64,000 bases of DNA from Pilaira anomala (GCA_025716855.1 JAIXMQ010000034.1:265783-329782); one strand, 5' to 3'. Shown: positions 9,716-23,271, counted from the first letter of the stretch. Notes: generated by a model not told the origin, from the sequence alone. Numbers and translations are program-made.

Positions 9716-12277
9716 ATGGTCATGTACGTTATAAAGAGAGGTAAGCACGTATATTTATAAACTTGTCTTCTTTTTATATTCTTACTTAACCTTTATCTGT
9801 AATAGACGGTCGTAAAGAAACAGTTGCTTTCGACAAGGTAAAAAATAAATAAAAAAAAACTCTTTTCTTTAACTAAAAAAAAAAAAAAATTGATACTTTA
9901 GATTACTGCAAGAATCAATAAACTCTGTTATGGCTTAGATACAAACTATGTGGATCCAGTGACTGTAACTCAAAAAGTGATTTCAGGTGTATACCAAGGC
10001 ATCACTACACAAATGTTGGATACATTAGCTGCAGAGACAGCTGCCTATATGACGATTGCACACCCTGATTACGCCATTTTGGCTGCTCGTATTGCTGTCT
10101 CCAACTTACACAAGGAAACCCATAAAGCCTTTTCAGATGTAGTCAAGGACCTTTATACGTACGTGAACCCTAAGAACAATACACACTCTCCCATGATTTC
10201 CGATAGTGTATACAAGGTGGTTCAAGATAACGCCGACCGATTAAATTCAGCTATTATTTATGACCGTGATTTCAATTTCAATTTCTTTGGTTTCAAGACA
10301 TTAGAAAGATCTTATTTATTACGTATCAATGGTAAAGTAGCAGAACGTCCTCAACATTTGATTATGCGTGTCTCGATCGGTATTCATCCTGATGATATTG
10401 ATGCTGCTATTGAGACTTATCATTTGATGTCACAAAAGTATTTCTTGCATGCTAGTCCTACCTTGTTTAATGCAGGTACGCCTCGTCCTCAACTTTCTTC
10501 TTGCTTTTTATTGACGCCCAAGTCGGATTCGGTTGAAGGTATCTTTGAGACTCTCAAGTTATGTTCCAAGATCTCCAAGAGTGCAGGTGGTATTGGTTTG
10601 AACGTGCATGATATTCGTGCCACTGATTCTTATATTGCTGGTTCAGGTGGTGAATCGCATGGTTTATTACCCATGTTGAAAGTATTCAATAGTACAGCAC
10701 GTTATGTAGATCAAGGAGGTAATAAACGTCCCGGTGCTTTTGCTATTTACTTGGAGCCTTGGCATGCAGATGTATTCATGTTTCTTGATCTTCGTAAGAA
10801 CGTAGGTCGTGATGAGATTCGTGCTAGAGATATGTTTTATGCTCTTTGGATTCCTGATCTCTTTATGCAACGTGTAGAAGAGAACGGTACTTGGTCTTTG
10901 TTCTGTCCTAATGAAGCTCCTGGATTATCCGATGTCTGGGGAGATGAATTTGTTGCTTTATACAACAAGTATGAATCTCAAGGTCTTGCTCGTGAAACCA
11001 TGCCTGCTCAAAAGCTTTGGTATGCGATCATGGAAGCTCAAACGGAAACTGGTAACCCTTATTTACTTTACAAGGATGCATGTAACCGTAAGAGTAATCA
11101 ACAAAATTTGGGTACTATCAAGTGTAGTAACTTGTGTACTGAAATCGTTGAATACTCTAGTCCTGATGAAGTTGCGGTTTGTAACTTGGGTTCTCTTGCT
11201 TTAGCCTCTTATATCAAGAATGGTGTCTATGATTTTGAAAAGTTACATGAGGTCGCCAAAGTATTAACAAAGAATTTAAATAAGGTGATTGATTTAAATT
11301 ATTATCCTGTTGAAGAAGCTCGTAATTCAAATATGCGTCATCGTCCTATTGGCTTAGGTGTTCAAGGATTAGCTGATGCTTTTATCTTGATGCGTTATCC
11401 TTTTGAATCAAAGGAAGCCAAGAAATTAAACTTAGAAATCTTTGAAACCATTTATCATGCTGCTTTAGAGGCATCTTGTGAATTAGCAGAGAAATTTGGA
11501 CCTTATCAAACCTATGAAGGATCTCCTGTTTCTAAGGGTATCTTACAATACGATATGTGGAACGTGACTCCAACAGATAAATGGGATTGGGATACATTGA
11601 AAGCCAAGATTGCTAAGCACGGTGTACGTAACTCACTTTTATTAGCACCTATGCCTACTGCCTCTACCTCACAAATTCTTGGATTCAATGAATGTTTTGA
11701 ACCTTATACATCTAACATCTATATGCGTCGTGTCCTTTCTGGTGAATTCCAAATTGTAAATCAATGGTTGATGCGTGACCTTGTGGAATTAGGTATCTGG
11801 AATGACAAAGTAAAGAATAAGATTATGAACGATAATGGATCCGTTCAAGGTGTTTCTGAAATCCCTCAACATTTAAAGGATCTTTATAAGACAGTCTGGG
11901 AGATTTCTCAACGTACGATTATTGATTTAGCTGCAGATCGTGGTGCATTTATTGATCAAAGTCAATCGATGAATTTGTTTATTGGAAATCCTAATTTGGG
12001 TCGTTTGACCTCTATGCATTTCTATGCTTGGAAGAAGGGTTTGAAGACTGGTCAATATTATCTTCGTATTCGTCCTGCTGTCGATGCTATTAAGTTTACT
12101 GTCGATCAAAGTGCAATTGATAGTTATAATGCTGAGAATGAAGTAAAGAAGGTAGAGGTTGAAAAGAAGACAATCGTTCAAAAGACTGTTGTTCAGAACA
12201 TTACCGTCGATGAACCCAAGAAAACTAAAATGACTGTGGTTTGTGATGAAGAAGTTTGTGTTAGCTGTAGCGGTTAG
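9716..12277 (+). CDS. RNR1: Ribonucleoside-diphosphate reductase large subunit
   Basis: Converts ribonucleoside diphosphates to deoxy forms, with a small radical subunit, for DNA synthesis. Exons 9716-9740, 9806-9837 and 9902-12277 join in frame across introns of 65 and 64 nt to give 810 residues, close to human RRM1 (792). The start ATG leads into [13 protein letters not shown], the typical beginning of the ATP-cone allosteric domain. Active-site residues fall two positions from human numbering: Cys220 (SSCFLL), Asn429-Cys431-Glu433 (NLCTE) and Cys446 (VCNLGSL). Radical-transfer tyrosines lie in GQYYLR near the end. The flexible tail ends VCVSCSG, giving the C-x-x-C redox pair. MCB-like sites upstream suggest S-phase expression. 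Identification is very secure. Confidence 0.97.
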
Positions 12278-12397
12278 CTTTTTCTCTTTTTTTTTTGTTC
12301 ATTTCTCTCTTTCTTTTCTTTCTTTCTTTCCTTCCTCCCCTCTCCTCCCCTCTTGTATTATAGCATAGTTAAATAAAAATTTAAATTAAATCTCTTT

Positions 12398-13583
12398 TTA
12401 TTTTATCTTTTTGTATAAAACAAATGACACGAGAAAAGAAAACACCAAGACCATACCAGCCATGGCTACATAACACACACACACACAAAGTTAAAAAATA
12501 TGTATGAAAATATCTCTTTAGAAACTTACAGGTATAAAACCATGGATACCAAGCATGATTTTTAACTCGATTTCGTATCTTTTCAAACTTTTGTCTAGTA
12601 TCTATTAAAAAAACCTGATGTAGCGAAACACGTTCATGTAACTGATCAATACGTTCTCGATAGGAATCTAAAGTAATAAATGATTCCACTAACTGAAAAT
12701 TCACTTCTTCCAATACTGGTTCAAATCCATCCAATTGGACTTGAGTATTCTCTTCTAGAACCTCTAACGATTTATCCAATAATGCCAGTTGTTGAGTGTA
12801 CCTTGATATAGTTTCTTTTGCTATTTCTACTTTTGAACTAAGGACTTGCATACGTTCAATATCGTACCTTGTTCTTTTTAAAAGACGATCTAGAATGACA
12901 TGATGTGACATTTCTTCTTCTTCTTCTTCTTCCTCCTCATCTTCTTCTGATTCTGATTCTGATTCTGATTCTTCTTCATCATTGATGGAATTCGAGTCAT
13001 TAGGTAGTGGTGGTACTTTTTGTTTTAATTTCACAAGGTTCATAAAGGCCATTTTATCTGAATAGCAGCGAGCCGTCAATCTAATTGAAGTATGAGTCGT
13101 GCTTAAGATGATATGATTATCATATAAATTCAAATCATCATTGACAGTACAAGGTGCATGAAGCCAACCTGTCAAACGCGGTTCATACGCAACCACGTCT
13201 CCCAAAGAGACATGAATATTAGATTTAGGTGTAGGAGGAGGTTCTCGAAGGTGGACATGTTGTTGTTGTTGTTCATCTACTAAAGCTAAAGTATGTTTCC
13301 AATTCTTGAACATTTCATGAAGTCGTTTTGAGGATGGGGCAACAGGTAATAGAGCTTTTCGAAGTTCTTTGGGTGAGGGTTGTGAAGATGATAAAGGTGT
13401 ACCGTGGAAGTAAAGAAAGGCAAGGCGAGATTGGATTGGTAAGATGGCGATCGTGGATTCTAGGACACGAACCAAGACATAGGAGTCCATGTCTGGCCAG
13501 TGAAAACAAAATGTATCGATTGTGTCTGCATTAAATTTCTCAATGGTTGTTGTCGTGGATGACAAGAGATCGGATAGGTTCAT
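12398..13583 (-). CDS. Hypothetical tail-anchored coiled-coil protein with KKxx ER signal
   Basis: Main exon 13583-12530, then a 64-nt intron (12529-12466, GTAAGT...TAG) and a last exon 12465-12398, giving 373 residues. Reading through the intron would give a longer 400-codon frame, but splicing instead creates a clean C-terminal membrane helix (GMVLVFSFLVSFVLY) ending KKIK. This fits a single-span type protein with a canonical dilysine KKxx ER-retrieval signal. The N-terminal 180 residues look globular (WPDMDSYVLVRVLE), followed by an acidic Ser/Glu run near residues 200-220 and a long coiled coil. No named family is recognised. The intron prediction rests on consensus and sense; ER location is inferred. 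Confidence 0.65.
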
Positions 13584-14598
13584 ATTTTCGTGTTACAAAT
13601 AAATGTACAGATAGGAAAAAAGGTCTTTTTTATTTTTTTATTGTTATTACGGGAATGTTCAAAAAAAAAATGCCGTTCCATGAATTCAAACCAATCATTG
13701 GTTCTCTGTGTGACTCTACAATGCTATTATAGGTATTAAAAGAGAGGTACACCGTACTGAATAAAAGTGAAGAGCTTTTCATTGTGTAAATAAATGTATA
13801 TATTTATATAGATATTTATACTTTAAATATAGATCGTTTTTTTTAGATAAAAAATATACTGTTTGTCCTATATTCGTTCCTCTTTTTCTGACAGTTAATT
13901 GTTTATCAATAAGAGTAAATTATAAACGAGTTTTTTTTTTTTTTTTTTTTGCTCCTTTATATATTTACAGATATATATATATCATCTGTTAATTCCTCAG
14001 TGGCGATTGACACAACGATATCAATTTTATCAGGTGTCAAAAATTTGGCTTATAAATTTAATTTCAATATACCTTATGAAAAAAAAAAACCGGCTTAGAT
14101 GTACAAGATGTGTATCATTACACACACGACGAAACTCCAGTGTATAGGTTAAACTTTCAAGCTTAGTTTTTTTTTTTTTTTTTTTTTTTACACGGAGCCC
14201 AGAGAGAGAGAGAGAGATTTTTACTGATTATGAGCACCTATAAGAAAGTGAGTTAAAAACTTACTAAAAACGTGAGTTGGGGCGGACGAGAGAAGACGCA
14301 AAACCTTTTTAGAGTCAATTGATAAGATTTTGTTTAGGCGAAAAAAAAAGATTTTAATTTTACTTTTAGGCAAGATGATTATCCCCCACATTTTATATCC
14401 TGTTTTTGGAAGCACCGGGTTTTCCTAAAGGTCTTTTCATGTGCAACAAAAAAAAAATTTTTTTTCCCACAAAAAAAAACCCTTTTTTTTTTGATAAGAT
14501 CATATGATAAATTAAGCTTATCTTTATAATTATTTTATTTTTGGTATATAGAGAGAGACATAATAAAGAAAAGGAAAGTATGTACAAATTAAGAGAAT

Positions 14599-14629
<31 letters not shown>

Positions 14630-14673
14630 ATAAAGGGGGGAATATATATAACTATATATATATATATAAATTA
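13584..14673. other. Intergenic region with simple repeats
   Basis: Holds T runs near 13930 and 14167, an AT alternation near 13974, (GA) microsatellites at about 14205 and 14598-14624, and an AT repeat near 14645-14670. Short open frames here have no recognisable content. It lies between the 5' end of the tail-anchored gene and the 3' end of the CSL gene. Confidence 0.5.
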
Positions 14674-15123
14674 TTATAAAGAAGAACAAGTAGAACTAAT
14701 AGAAGAATTACTACAAGAATCATGATTATTGTTGACAGACCATTTTCCATATTCACAATTGAGGTCGATATCATAACATAAAGTTTTGTTTGAATGGTAA
14801 ACGAAACCATCTTGTTGTCTTACTAATAGTAAAGGCAATTCAAAGTATCTTGCACCATTAGGTCTTGTAATGAACAAATCATGATTTGAAACAATTAATT
14901 CTTGTGTATCAGGTAACTGAATTGAAAGTACATGATGATGATTATCTGTTGTGGTATATAAGGGACCATGATTTCCAAGCCAGAATTCTAATAATCGAGA
15001 GGATTGCATTAAATGTTGACCGACGAGTTTTAAAGCGTGTTGTTGGCTTGCATATTCTATACTAGAAATTACAGGGAATGGCATAATTGATCGAGGTGGA
15101 GAAGGAGGAGGAGAAAGTGTAGT

Positions 15124-15164
<41 letters not shown>

Positions 15165-16419
15165 CCATGGTAATATTATTTGGTTGTATCATAGTAACAG
15201 GTTGTTGGATCATGGCTGGTTGTTCAGAATAAGTTTGCTCAAATTTAGAAATACCTACAATTGTCCAACATAAATAATCATCTACAGATTCTGATTTCAA
15301 GTCATTTAAAATAGTTGTTTTAGATTCAGAAAAATCAATCCAAGCACTTGTATTATGATTCATATTTCCTTCCATCGTGTTTGGTGATTCTTGTAAATTC
15401 ATAGCAGTACCATTTGCATTTAAATATAATGGCTTATTTGAATTGATAGTAGAAGATAATTGTAATGCGATTTTTTGCATTTGAGATAATAAACCATAAG
15501 CACCATGAACTACATGTCCTTTATCAATTTTACGTATGATTAATGGAGGAGAAGAAACACCTGTATTGACATCTTTCAAGATGATTTCAGTACCATAAGT
15601 AATGGGTACAGAGACACTATGATTTTCAGGGTTAATAGCTTGATTTGGTTGACGAACCACGATGATTTCAAAAGGGGACCAAGAAGAATGTTTTGCACAT
15701 AATTGCTTATTTTCAGATGTCAAATATTTTGTACGTACAGTTTGTGAATTAATTCGATTAAATAAAGAGACATATGAATTTGTAAATAAACAAGTAGAAA
15801 CATTTCTTGCTTTTGCTGTCTTTTTTGATGGTTTTGAAATGATGGATATTGGATTACTGAAAAAAGTTACATTGGGTTGTTGCTGTTGTTGCTGTTGTTG
15901 CTGTTGTTGTTGTTGTTGTTGTGAATGTAAATTGATACGAAGACAGAATTGTTTCGCTTTTGCTGTACCTGTCACGAATAAATATTTAAAACTACCTCTC
16001 AAGTTTTCATCAAGTAATGTACGTTGTTCTAATTGTCTTGTTTCGTTATTAGTTTCACATACAACAGACATGGAAACAATAGGTGTTTGAGTAGTTGAAC
16101 CAGACATCATGACAATAGGTGGTGGACATAAGAATCTCTTTTCTGAACCATAAGATTTTTGAGCAACTGAAGCATGATAACAAGTAAGACTACTATTGTT
16201 TTGTGAATGGTGATGATGATAAGTAGGTGATTGTGGTGGTGGAGACATTGGTGCTGGAGCACAATAACGTTTGAATGGTCTTCTTTCTGTATCCAACATA
16301 CTTTCAATCGACATTTGTGGAGGTGATGGTTGTCTTTGTCTTTTATTAGTTGGAAATGGTAAATGAATTGGTTGTGCATGATCGATTGCATTTAAAAGTG
16401 ATTCCATTGGTGTCATCAT
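14674..16419 (-). CDS. CSL family (Su(H)/RBP-J/CBF) transcription factor
   Basis: Sequence-specific DNA-binding protein of the CSL family, the Notch effectors of animals; fungi have CSL members without Notch (for example cbf11 and cbf12 of fission yeast). A single exon encodes 581 residues. A low-complexity Pro/His N-terminus is followed by the LAG1 DNA-binding signature HASVAQKSYGSEKRFLCPP (about 82-100), with VSMSVV and FKYLFVTG downstream. A run of about 15 Gln interrupts the N-terminal domain (about 168-183). The beta-trefoil part contains SKPSKK and YVSLFNRINSQTVRTKYL, then RKIDKG. After a poly-Thr/Ala/Pro linker comes a TIG/IPT-like C-terminal domain (about 450-540). Tract length may vary between strains. 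The family call is secure; targets are unknown. Confidence 0.9.
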
Positions 16420-17867
16420 ATTATTATTAATAAAAGAGGTAAAAAAAAGAAATTTATATATTTTTTTTTTCTATTCTATTATTTTTCTTTTATGGGTATT
16501 TATATAATAAACCGGAATTGGCGTGTAACGAAAATAATAAGGAGAACTTTACTGATAAGATTCGTCTTGATCTTATCACGTGGGATTTTTTTTTTTAACT
16601 TTTCCCAGGAATTATAATGTATAAAAAAAATTATTATATATAAATACGATATTTATACCTTGCCTTTCACTTTTTCTCTTTCATGTATATTCTACCTTTC
16701 TTTCAAAAAAAAAAAAAAAAAAAAAAAAATGTCTTCTTATACTGCCAGATAAAATACAAGTGTATTTTTTATAAACTAATATATCTAATTCTTTAATTGC
16801 ATTACGGCATAAAATGAGATCTACCAGCTAAAAAAAAAAATTACCTTAATTAGCATTGATAAGTAGAACCATTTCTATTCGCTTTTGAGATTTTTTGACA
16901 GGCATATCTCATGTGACTTTAAAGAGAGGAGTAAAGATATGATTGGACGGATTAAATCTGTAGCATTTCAACAAAAGATCATGCTCTCCTGAAAGCAATA
17001 GCTTCTCTTTCCTAATTTGAATACCGTGAGAATTTTTTCACAAATTGATAAGGGATCAAAACTGGACTTTTTTTTTTTTTCTCTCCGCTTTTTTTTTCTA
17101 TGGTTACACGTATAATAAAATAATCCGGTTTACTTATGTCATCAAGGGCCCTTTTTTTTTTATCTGCAAAAAGTATTTATTCTCACAATTTAGAAATCAG
17201 TTTTTATTGTTACTGATTTTGATATCTATTATATAATTCTCTCACGCACACAAAAAAAAAACAATAAAAAAAAATGACATTGTATTTTTAGTTTGTTTTA
17301 AAATTATATTACAATTTTGACAAAAAAAAATACCTTTACATATTTACAATGAAGCATTTTTTTCTATTGAAGCACAAAACTTTTTAACGTAGCACACATA
17401 AAATGTAACCCTTAAATAAGGATTATGACTATTATCAAATCTATCCAATCGTATTCGCCAAGTTCCCCTCACTCGGATCCAGCTATAAAAATATAAAAAG
17501 GGAAAAAAATAAAAGGACATTTTTAATTTACTTTTAGGATAAACAAATATCAGCTGAGAAAATAGAGAAAGTATCCGTGTAAAAAAAAGAATTGTTCTTT
17601 TATATATTTCAAAGGAAATTTACGTTTAATTGAAAGAAAGAAAAAAAAAAAGTTATTTTTCTCATGATCACAAGGATATTATAATAAAATGACACAAGTT
17701 TTTTTTTTTTTTTTTTCTTATCAGCGTGGCAAAATTATATATACCAACACATTTATAAAAACAATTTCAAGATCTACGTGACGATAGAAAAGAAATAATA
17801 ATCAAAAATAGTATAGCTTTCTCTCTCTTTATTTCTTTTTTCACGTTCATTGCAAAACCTCCCAAAC

Positions 17868-17901
<34 letters not shown>

Positions 17902-18203
17902 CGAATTCCTTCCCTAATTGAGAAAAGAAAGCTGTAATATTTATCATACCACACTAATAAAAGATCTCTATTTAACTACCACGTGTAAACAAATGAAGAA
18001 AAAAGCATTCATCACACTTCATTCTTAATAGTTTGTTTCTTTAGTTTTTTTACAGAAAAAGAAGAGTAGACCCACCCCTTTCATATTCCTAAAATGGTGT
18101 TTTTTTTTTACCACTGATTTCCTCAAAGATAAGATTATAAAATGTGAGAAGATTTTATTATTATTAAATAGAGATTATTATATATAAATATGTAAAGATG
18201 ATT
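16420..18203. other. Intergenic region, A/T-tract rich
   Basis: Lies between the 5' end of the CSL gene and the 3' end of the transporter. Several pure A or T runs of 16-28 nt occur, for example near 16705, 17700 and 17871. The word CACGTG occurs near 16577. No open frame here looks like a gene. Confidence 0.45.
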
Positions 18204-19974
18204 TTAGAGCGCAGGTTTTTCTATCTTGACATCATCATAAGAAGAAGAATGACTATCACCTAATGTATGATTCTTCTTGGCTTCAGCTAATTCCTTTTCA
18301 GCGTTCCAAACCAATAAAGATTGAGTAGAAAAGATCACATCTAATTCTTCCAGAGTCTTATTACTTGTCTCTGGGTAAAGTGCCCAGACCACAGGAATCG
18401 CCAAGAAATTAAAGGCTCCAAAGATTAAGAAAGTGATCCAGCCAATACCTGCAATCATCGGTGGTGTAATTTCCATCACTAGCGCATTACCCACAGACCA
18501 ACCCACTACACTCCATGCTCCACCCTTTGCACGTACTTTAGTAGGATAGATTTCGACTGGATAAAGCCATGGTACTGTTAACCAGGTCATACCAAAGAAC
18601 GCTGTATAAAGAAAAGTAAATACTGTTGCACCAATACCGTACCCAGTTGGATTTTGTTCCATAATATCTGGTTTTGTCAAGACTGCTACCATAACTAAAG
18701 AAACTCCTTGACAGACTGCACCATAAAACAAAGTAAATCTTCTACCCCATTTATCCAATGTAAAGACAGCCACCAAAGTAGATAACATGTAGGTAATATT
18801 ATTGATACCTGAAAGTAATTGAGAGGTTCGAGTAGAGAACCCTGCACTTTGAAACACGAGTGGAGCATAGACTGTAATGACTCCAATACCTGTTAATTCT
18901 TGAATGATCTGTAACCAGACAGAAAGATGAACACGGCGTGGAATATTGAGTTTGTCCTTGACAAATAACATACTAAAGTAACCTGGCTCTCCTTCTGCTT
19001 CTTCTTCTTTGATGGCGTAGACGATATCGTTGTATTCTTTTTGAACGTCAGGGTGGTTAGGGTCTCCGTCGCCTCGAAGCGCTGCCAAGATCTCAAGTCC
19101 TTCTTCGGTACGGTTCTTTTTTAAGAGCCAACGAGGTGATTCGGGAAAGAAGTTGATACCGACGGCTAAAATCACAAGTGGGATCAATTGAAATGCAATT
19201 GGGAATCTCCAACGGAAACTGCCTTCTGTAAAAGATAAACCATAGGCGAGCCAATACTATAATAATGTATATCTATTTAATATATATATATACTTTTTTG
19301 TTGTTGCTGAAATAATAATAATAAAAAAAAAACTTACAGCGACAACGACACCCAAGATATTTAAAGTAAATTCCATTGCAATCATTTTTCCTCTTGATGT
19401 ATGATGAGAAGTTTCTGCACTCCAAACAGGTACAATCGCGTTTCTAAATAATGTCATTTTTTTTTTAAAAAAAAAAATCAGGACTTTATTATGTTGCATC
19501 TGTAAAGAACTTACAAGTGACCGGTACCGATACCAGTAATAATACGAGAACAAATCATCCAAGCAACATTTTGTGCACATGTTTGTAAGATAGCACCGAG
19601 GATACCAATCGCACAACCTAAAATGACTGTCTTGATACGTCCAATTTTATCACCAATCCAACCACCCATCAAGGCACCGATTAAAGTACCAACATAGTAT
19701 ACAGCGACTACACCACCTAGTAATGCTTCATTTGTTTCGAGGTTCATAATATCTACGTAATTGGGAGAGATATTGACACCACTCATGACACCTTGATCAT
19801 ACTGGAAACATGGAAAAAAAAAAAGTTAGTATTTCTATTCATCAATATGCTGGTTGTTTTATAGGAATACTTTACACCAAAGAAAAAGATACTTAAACCA
19901 GCAGCCAAATTAATAGCTAATACTAGATCATTTCCTCGAAAATATTTATATACATTAAATTTAGTTTTCAACAT
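18204..19974 (-). CDS. MFS sugar porter (hexose/H+ symporter-like)
   Basis: Plasma-membrane sugar transporter of the major facilitator superfamily. Four exons, 19974-19876, 19801-19515, 19443-19338 and 19256-18204, join in frame across introns of 74, 71 and 81 nt to give 514 residues with about 12 hydrophobic segments. Sugar-porter signatures are present: GGWIGDKIGRIKT after TM2, GTGHLNAIVPVWSAE in TM4, PESPRWLLKK before the central loop, DKWGRRF after TM8, and PETSNKTLEELD after the last helix. The start is the ATG at 19974; an upstream in-frame extension in one reading is a T-rich leader and was not used. The sugar specificity cannot be told from sequence alone. Confidence 0.92.
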
Positions 19975-20649
19975 TTTGAGGTATAATATACATTTAGAAA
20001 AAAAAAAAAAAAGAAAAAAGTAAGAGATATTATATATAAATGTCAAATGGGTTGAAAATGATATCACATGGAGTACAAAGTGGCTGTTAGCTCTAAAACC
20101 ATCAGGAAGGTTTTTTTTTGTAGAAAAGCTATTGGTAAATAATCTCCGTATATATTGAACAAAATGTTACTTTTTCCCACATACTTATTCCCTTTTCTTT
20201 TCTTTTTTTTTTTATTTGAATCAATTTGTTCATGCAATTGCTTGAATTAATTTTTTTTTTTATACAAGTATACAAAAAGTGAATGAACGCGCGATTAGTA
20301 TGGATTAAGACAAAAAAAAAAGTCGTATATAGTTTTTCTGTAAAAAAAAAATATTTGGGTGCAGAATCTATTGTTCATAAAGTTTATGGTATAATCGATC
20401 TCGTTGTACAAAAAAAAAAAAAGATGATTGCATGTTTAGTAAAAGCCCATCGTTTCTTTTTGAGAGACGTATCAAAAGTCTAATTATCTCTGCCTAGATC
20501 TCGCTTAAACAGACTCATCTTTATTTATTTAAAGAATGAGTTTGTGTTTCTCAATTTCACCATTTAGTCAATTATTATTGATTTGAAATTACAAAGGTGG
20601 TACATGAAATACACATACATACACACCTGAAGAATTAAATACCCGTAAA

Positions 20650-20697
<48 letters not shown>

Positions 20698-22722
20698 CAC
20701 TTGAAAGGTAACTGTAATACAATACTTGTTTTGAAAATAAAATGGCTTGATTTTTTTTTAAAAAAAAATGAAGGAAAATAATAAAGTGTTTAAGGTAATG
20801 AAAAGATCAAGATCTGAGTCTAACGGGCAATGACTATGGTATTTTTATTAATGGGTATATTTCTCGCGTAAAGAAAAACAGTGTCGGACATCTTGATGAA
20901 AGTGTATATATATAAAAAAAAACGGGCTTTTTTTTTGTACACGCTATTATTTATGAAACAAGTAAAAAAAAGGCAGAGAAAGAAAGTCGCCGGATCTTAC
21001 CGTTGCCGTGGGATATAAAGTTACGAAATAGAATTAACTATCGGAACGTATATTGTTACATCTACATAACAAGTGCATAAAAAAAATATAGAGAGAGAAG
21101 AAAGCATCTCCATTTAAAAAAAAAATGGATAGGCGATCTCCTTTTTATTTATGCCAAATAATACATATGATTTATACTTGAAATGATTACCTATCAGGCC
21201 CGGGATCTTTCATGTGTATGTGTTATGTTTTCAAAGCGAAAAAAGAAGGTTTCTATTATTAAAAATTTTTTTGGTTTATTGTGTGTGCCCCACATCACAC
21301 CCTTATTTGTTTGTTACGCCAGATTTTTTTCTTTTCTTTAACGGAGACTTAATCTTATTAAGAATTTCAGAAATTACAGTGATTTTCCCTCTCTCCCTCC
21401 ATCTGTTCTCTCCTTCTTTATGTAATAATGAAAAGGGTTCTTTTTTTATTATTATTAGATCTTACATGATTTCAAGTTTATAACAAGAAGTTTCCTTTTT
21501 TTTTTTTCATGAATTTAAAATAAGATAATAAGCTAACTTCATAAGAGCAATTAAAATGTGTACGAGAGAGCTAATGTCTAACTAGATATAAAAAAATATT
21601 TCGAAATTATTATATGTATAGTCGTGGATGTGTAAAAGAACCGCAAAGAACCACAAAGATTCACAAGTTATCAAAGTAGAAGAGAGATGCTTCTCATGAA
21701 TTGAATTAAATGTATTAAAAGTGATCATTTTGATAATAGGATTTAAATTAAAACATGAATTGATAAAAAAGGACTAGTATGTGTGTGACATTGGAAACAA
21801 TAGCTTTTTCAATTAATAGTTTTCTTTGAAGTAATTGGTATTAAAATCGTTGTCTATATTCAAAATAAATGTGAGCATAGTAATTCCTGCTTATATGTAT
21901 AAGCTCTTTTTATGCAGAAAATTTATTTTATACTCGATGAAAATGTATATACTTCAAATTCGCGCTATTTTCCCTTGAATCAGTCAAGCAATGCAGAGTA
22001 AAAAAAAAAAAAAAAAGGGCCTCAAAAAGTGACCATCAATTCATTCTTTGAATGTCACTAATCAAATCTCCATTCTATTTATTCATACAATAATTGAAGC
22101 AGCAAGACAACGTCTACTAATATAGACATGTTGACAGGGCAAGCAATAAAAGAGGATTTCAAAAAAAAAGGGGGTGGGGGATGATGATTTTATTACACCT
22201 CGGGGAGTTTTTTTGTTTTTTATTTCTGGGTAAATTATGACGGATAAATACCCAAATATTCTGCAAACGAAAATCTTTTTTTAAATGATATTTTTTGCAT
22301 AAAAACAATACAGAGAAATATGTCTACATTTGATGTGCATCGTTTTTTTTTCTCTTGATTATCCCTACTTTCTTTATCTTGGTACCTCATAATCTCCTTA
22401 TACACATTATACTTTTTCCCTCCTTTTTTTTTTTTATTAATTGGGGGAGGGGGAGCGTCTCTTTTAATAGAGTCAACGTTAATTTTTTCAAGACATTTGT
22501 AAAAAAGAAGAAAAAACACGCCAATCATTTAGTAAACAATTGTTTTAGAAACTAAAGTGATTTTTTTTTTATAATTGAGAAACAAAAAAAAAAAAAAAAA
22601 AAAAAAAAAGAGAGTCAAAATGTTTCATAAATGCAAAAAGATGAGTAATAAAAAAAATCTTTTATATCATTTTTTATTTTTTGATTTTCTTTGTTTAAAA
22701 ACTATACACTAAAAATAATATA
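19975..22722. other. Long intergenic region between divergent genes
   Basis: About 2.7 kb without a recognisable gene between two divergently transcribed genes, so promoters for both should lie here. It includes an A run of about 41 nt (20651-20691), a 17-nt A run near 22001, G-rich patches near 22170 and 22443, and an A run of 26 nt near 22584. Open frames of 60-100 codons here are homopolymer-driven and were not called. Confidence 0.5.
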
Positions 22723-23082
22723 ATGTCTAGACCAAATAATTCAGCCACGTCAAATTCATCAACCACATTGAATTATCGTTGTTCTTCGCCCGTAAGTGAA
22801 GTACGTGATCCGATCATGGAAGATAATCGATTTTCACTTCGATTTGGCAATCCAATTAATGTGATTCATAATACACCTAAACATCAAGTAGATTCTTTTG
22901 AACCAACAAAAGAACATATTCCAGGTTCAGTAATAGAAGCTATCGGAGATACATTAAATGAAAAGAAGCAACGTGCACCCTTAACGAAAAACAATTCTAG
23001 CTACTTGCGTGATGCTACACTTTACTCTGAGTATGTTCATAATAAAGATGGTAGTATTACAGAGATTGATCATGATAAATAA
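22723..23082 (+). CDS. Small hypothetical protein
   Basis: An uninterrupted 119-codon frame with an ATG start in an A-rich context and a TAA stop. The product is hydrophilic: a Ser/Asn/Thr-rich N-terminus, a middle with FSLRFGNPINVIHNTPKH, and a charged C-terminus ending EIDHDK. No signal peptide, membrane segment or known domain is visible. Codon use and non-repetitive content look genuine. It precedes the Sec7 gene by 260 bp on the same strand, but a stop codon and a long A run separate them, so I treat it as an independent gene. It could also be an upstream exon of an alternative transcript. Confidence 0.55.
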   Translation: MSRPNNSATSNSSTTLNYRCSSPVSEVRDPIMEDNRFSLRFGNPINVIHNTPKHQVDSFEPTKEHIPGSVIEAIGDTLNEKKQRAPLTKNNSSYLRDATLYSEYVHNKDGSITEIDHDK

Positions 23083-23235
23083 TAATAATAATAAAAAGAA
23101 TATGTATACATTATACATATTATACACATACACTGATAAAGTGAAAATTGTAATTATCTTGCATATGCCTATTTGATGTTCTTATTATTCCTTTTTGTGG
23201 TTGCACGTGGAACAATGATATTTAGTTTTTCCCGA

Positions 23236-23271
<36 letters not shown>

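Noticed and set aside
14393..14689. 98-codon minus-strand frame overlapping the CSL 3' end
   Set aside because: Low-complexity Ser-Leu and Ile-Tyr repeats from GA and TA microsatellites.
15662..16090. 142-codon plus-strand frame with a Cys run
   Set aside because: Antisense shadow of the poly-Gln tract of the CSL gene.
19783..20067. N-terminal extension of the MFS transporter from an upstream ATG
   Set aside because: The extra residues come from a T-rich leader (poly-Phe), and one route reads through the first intron; the ATG at 19974 gives a normal sugar-porter start.
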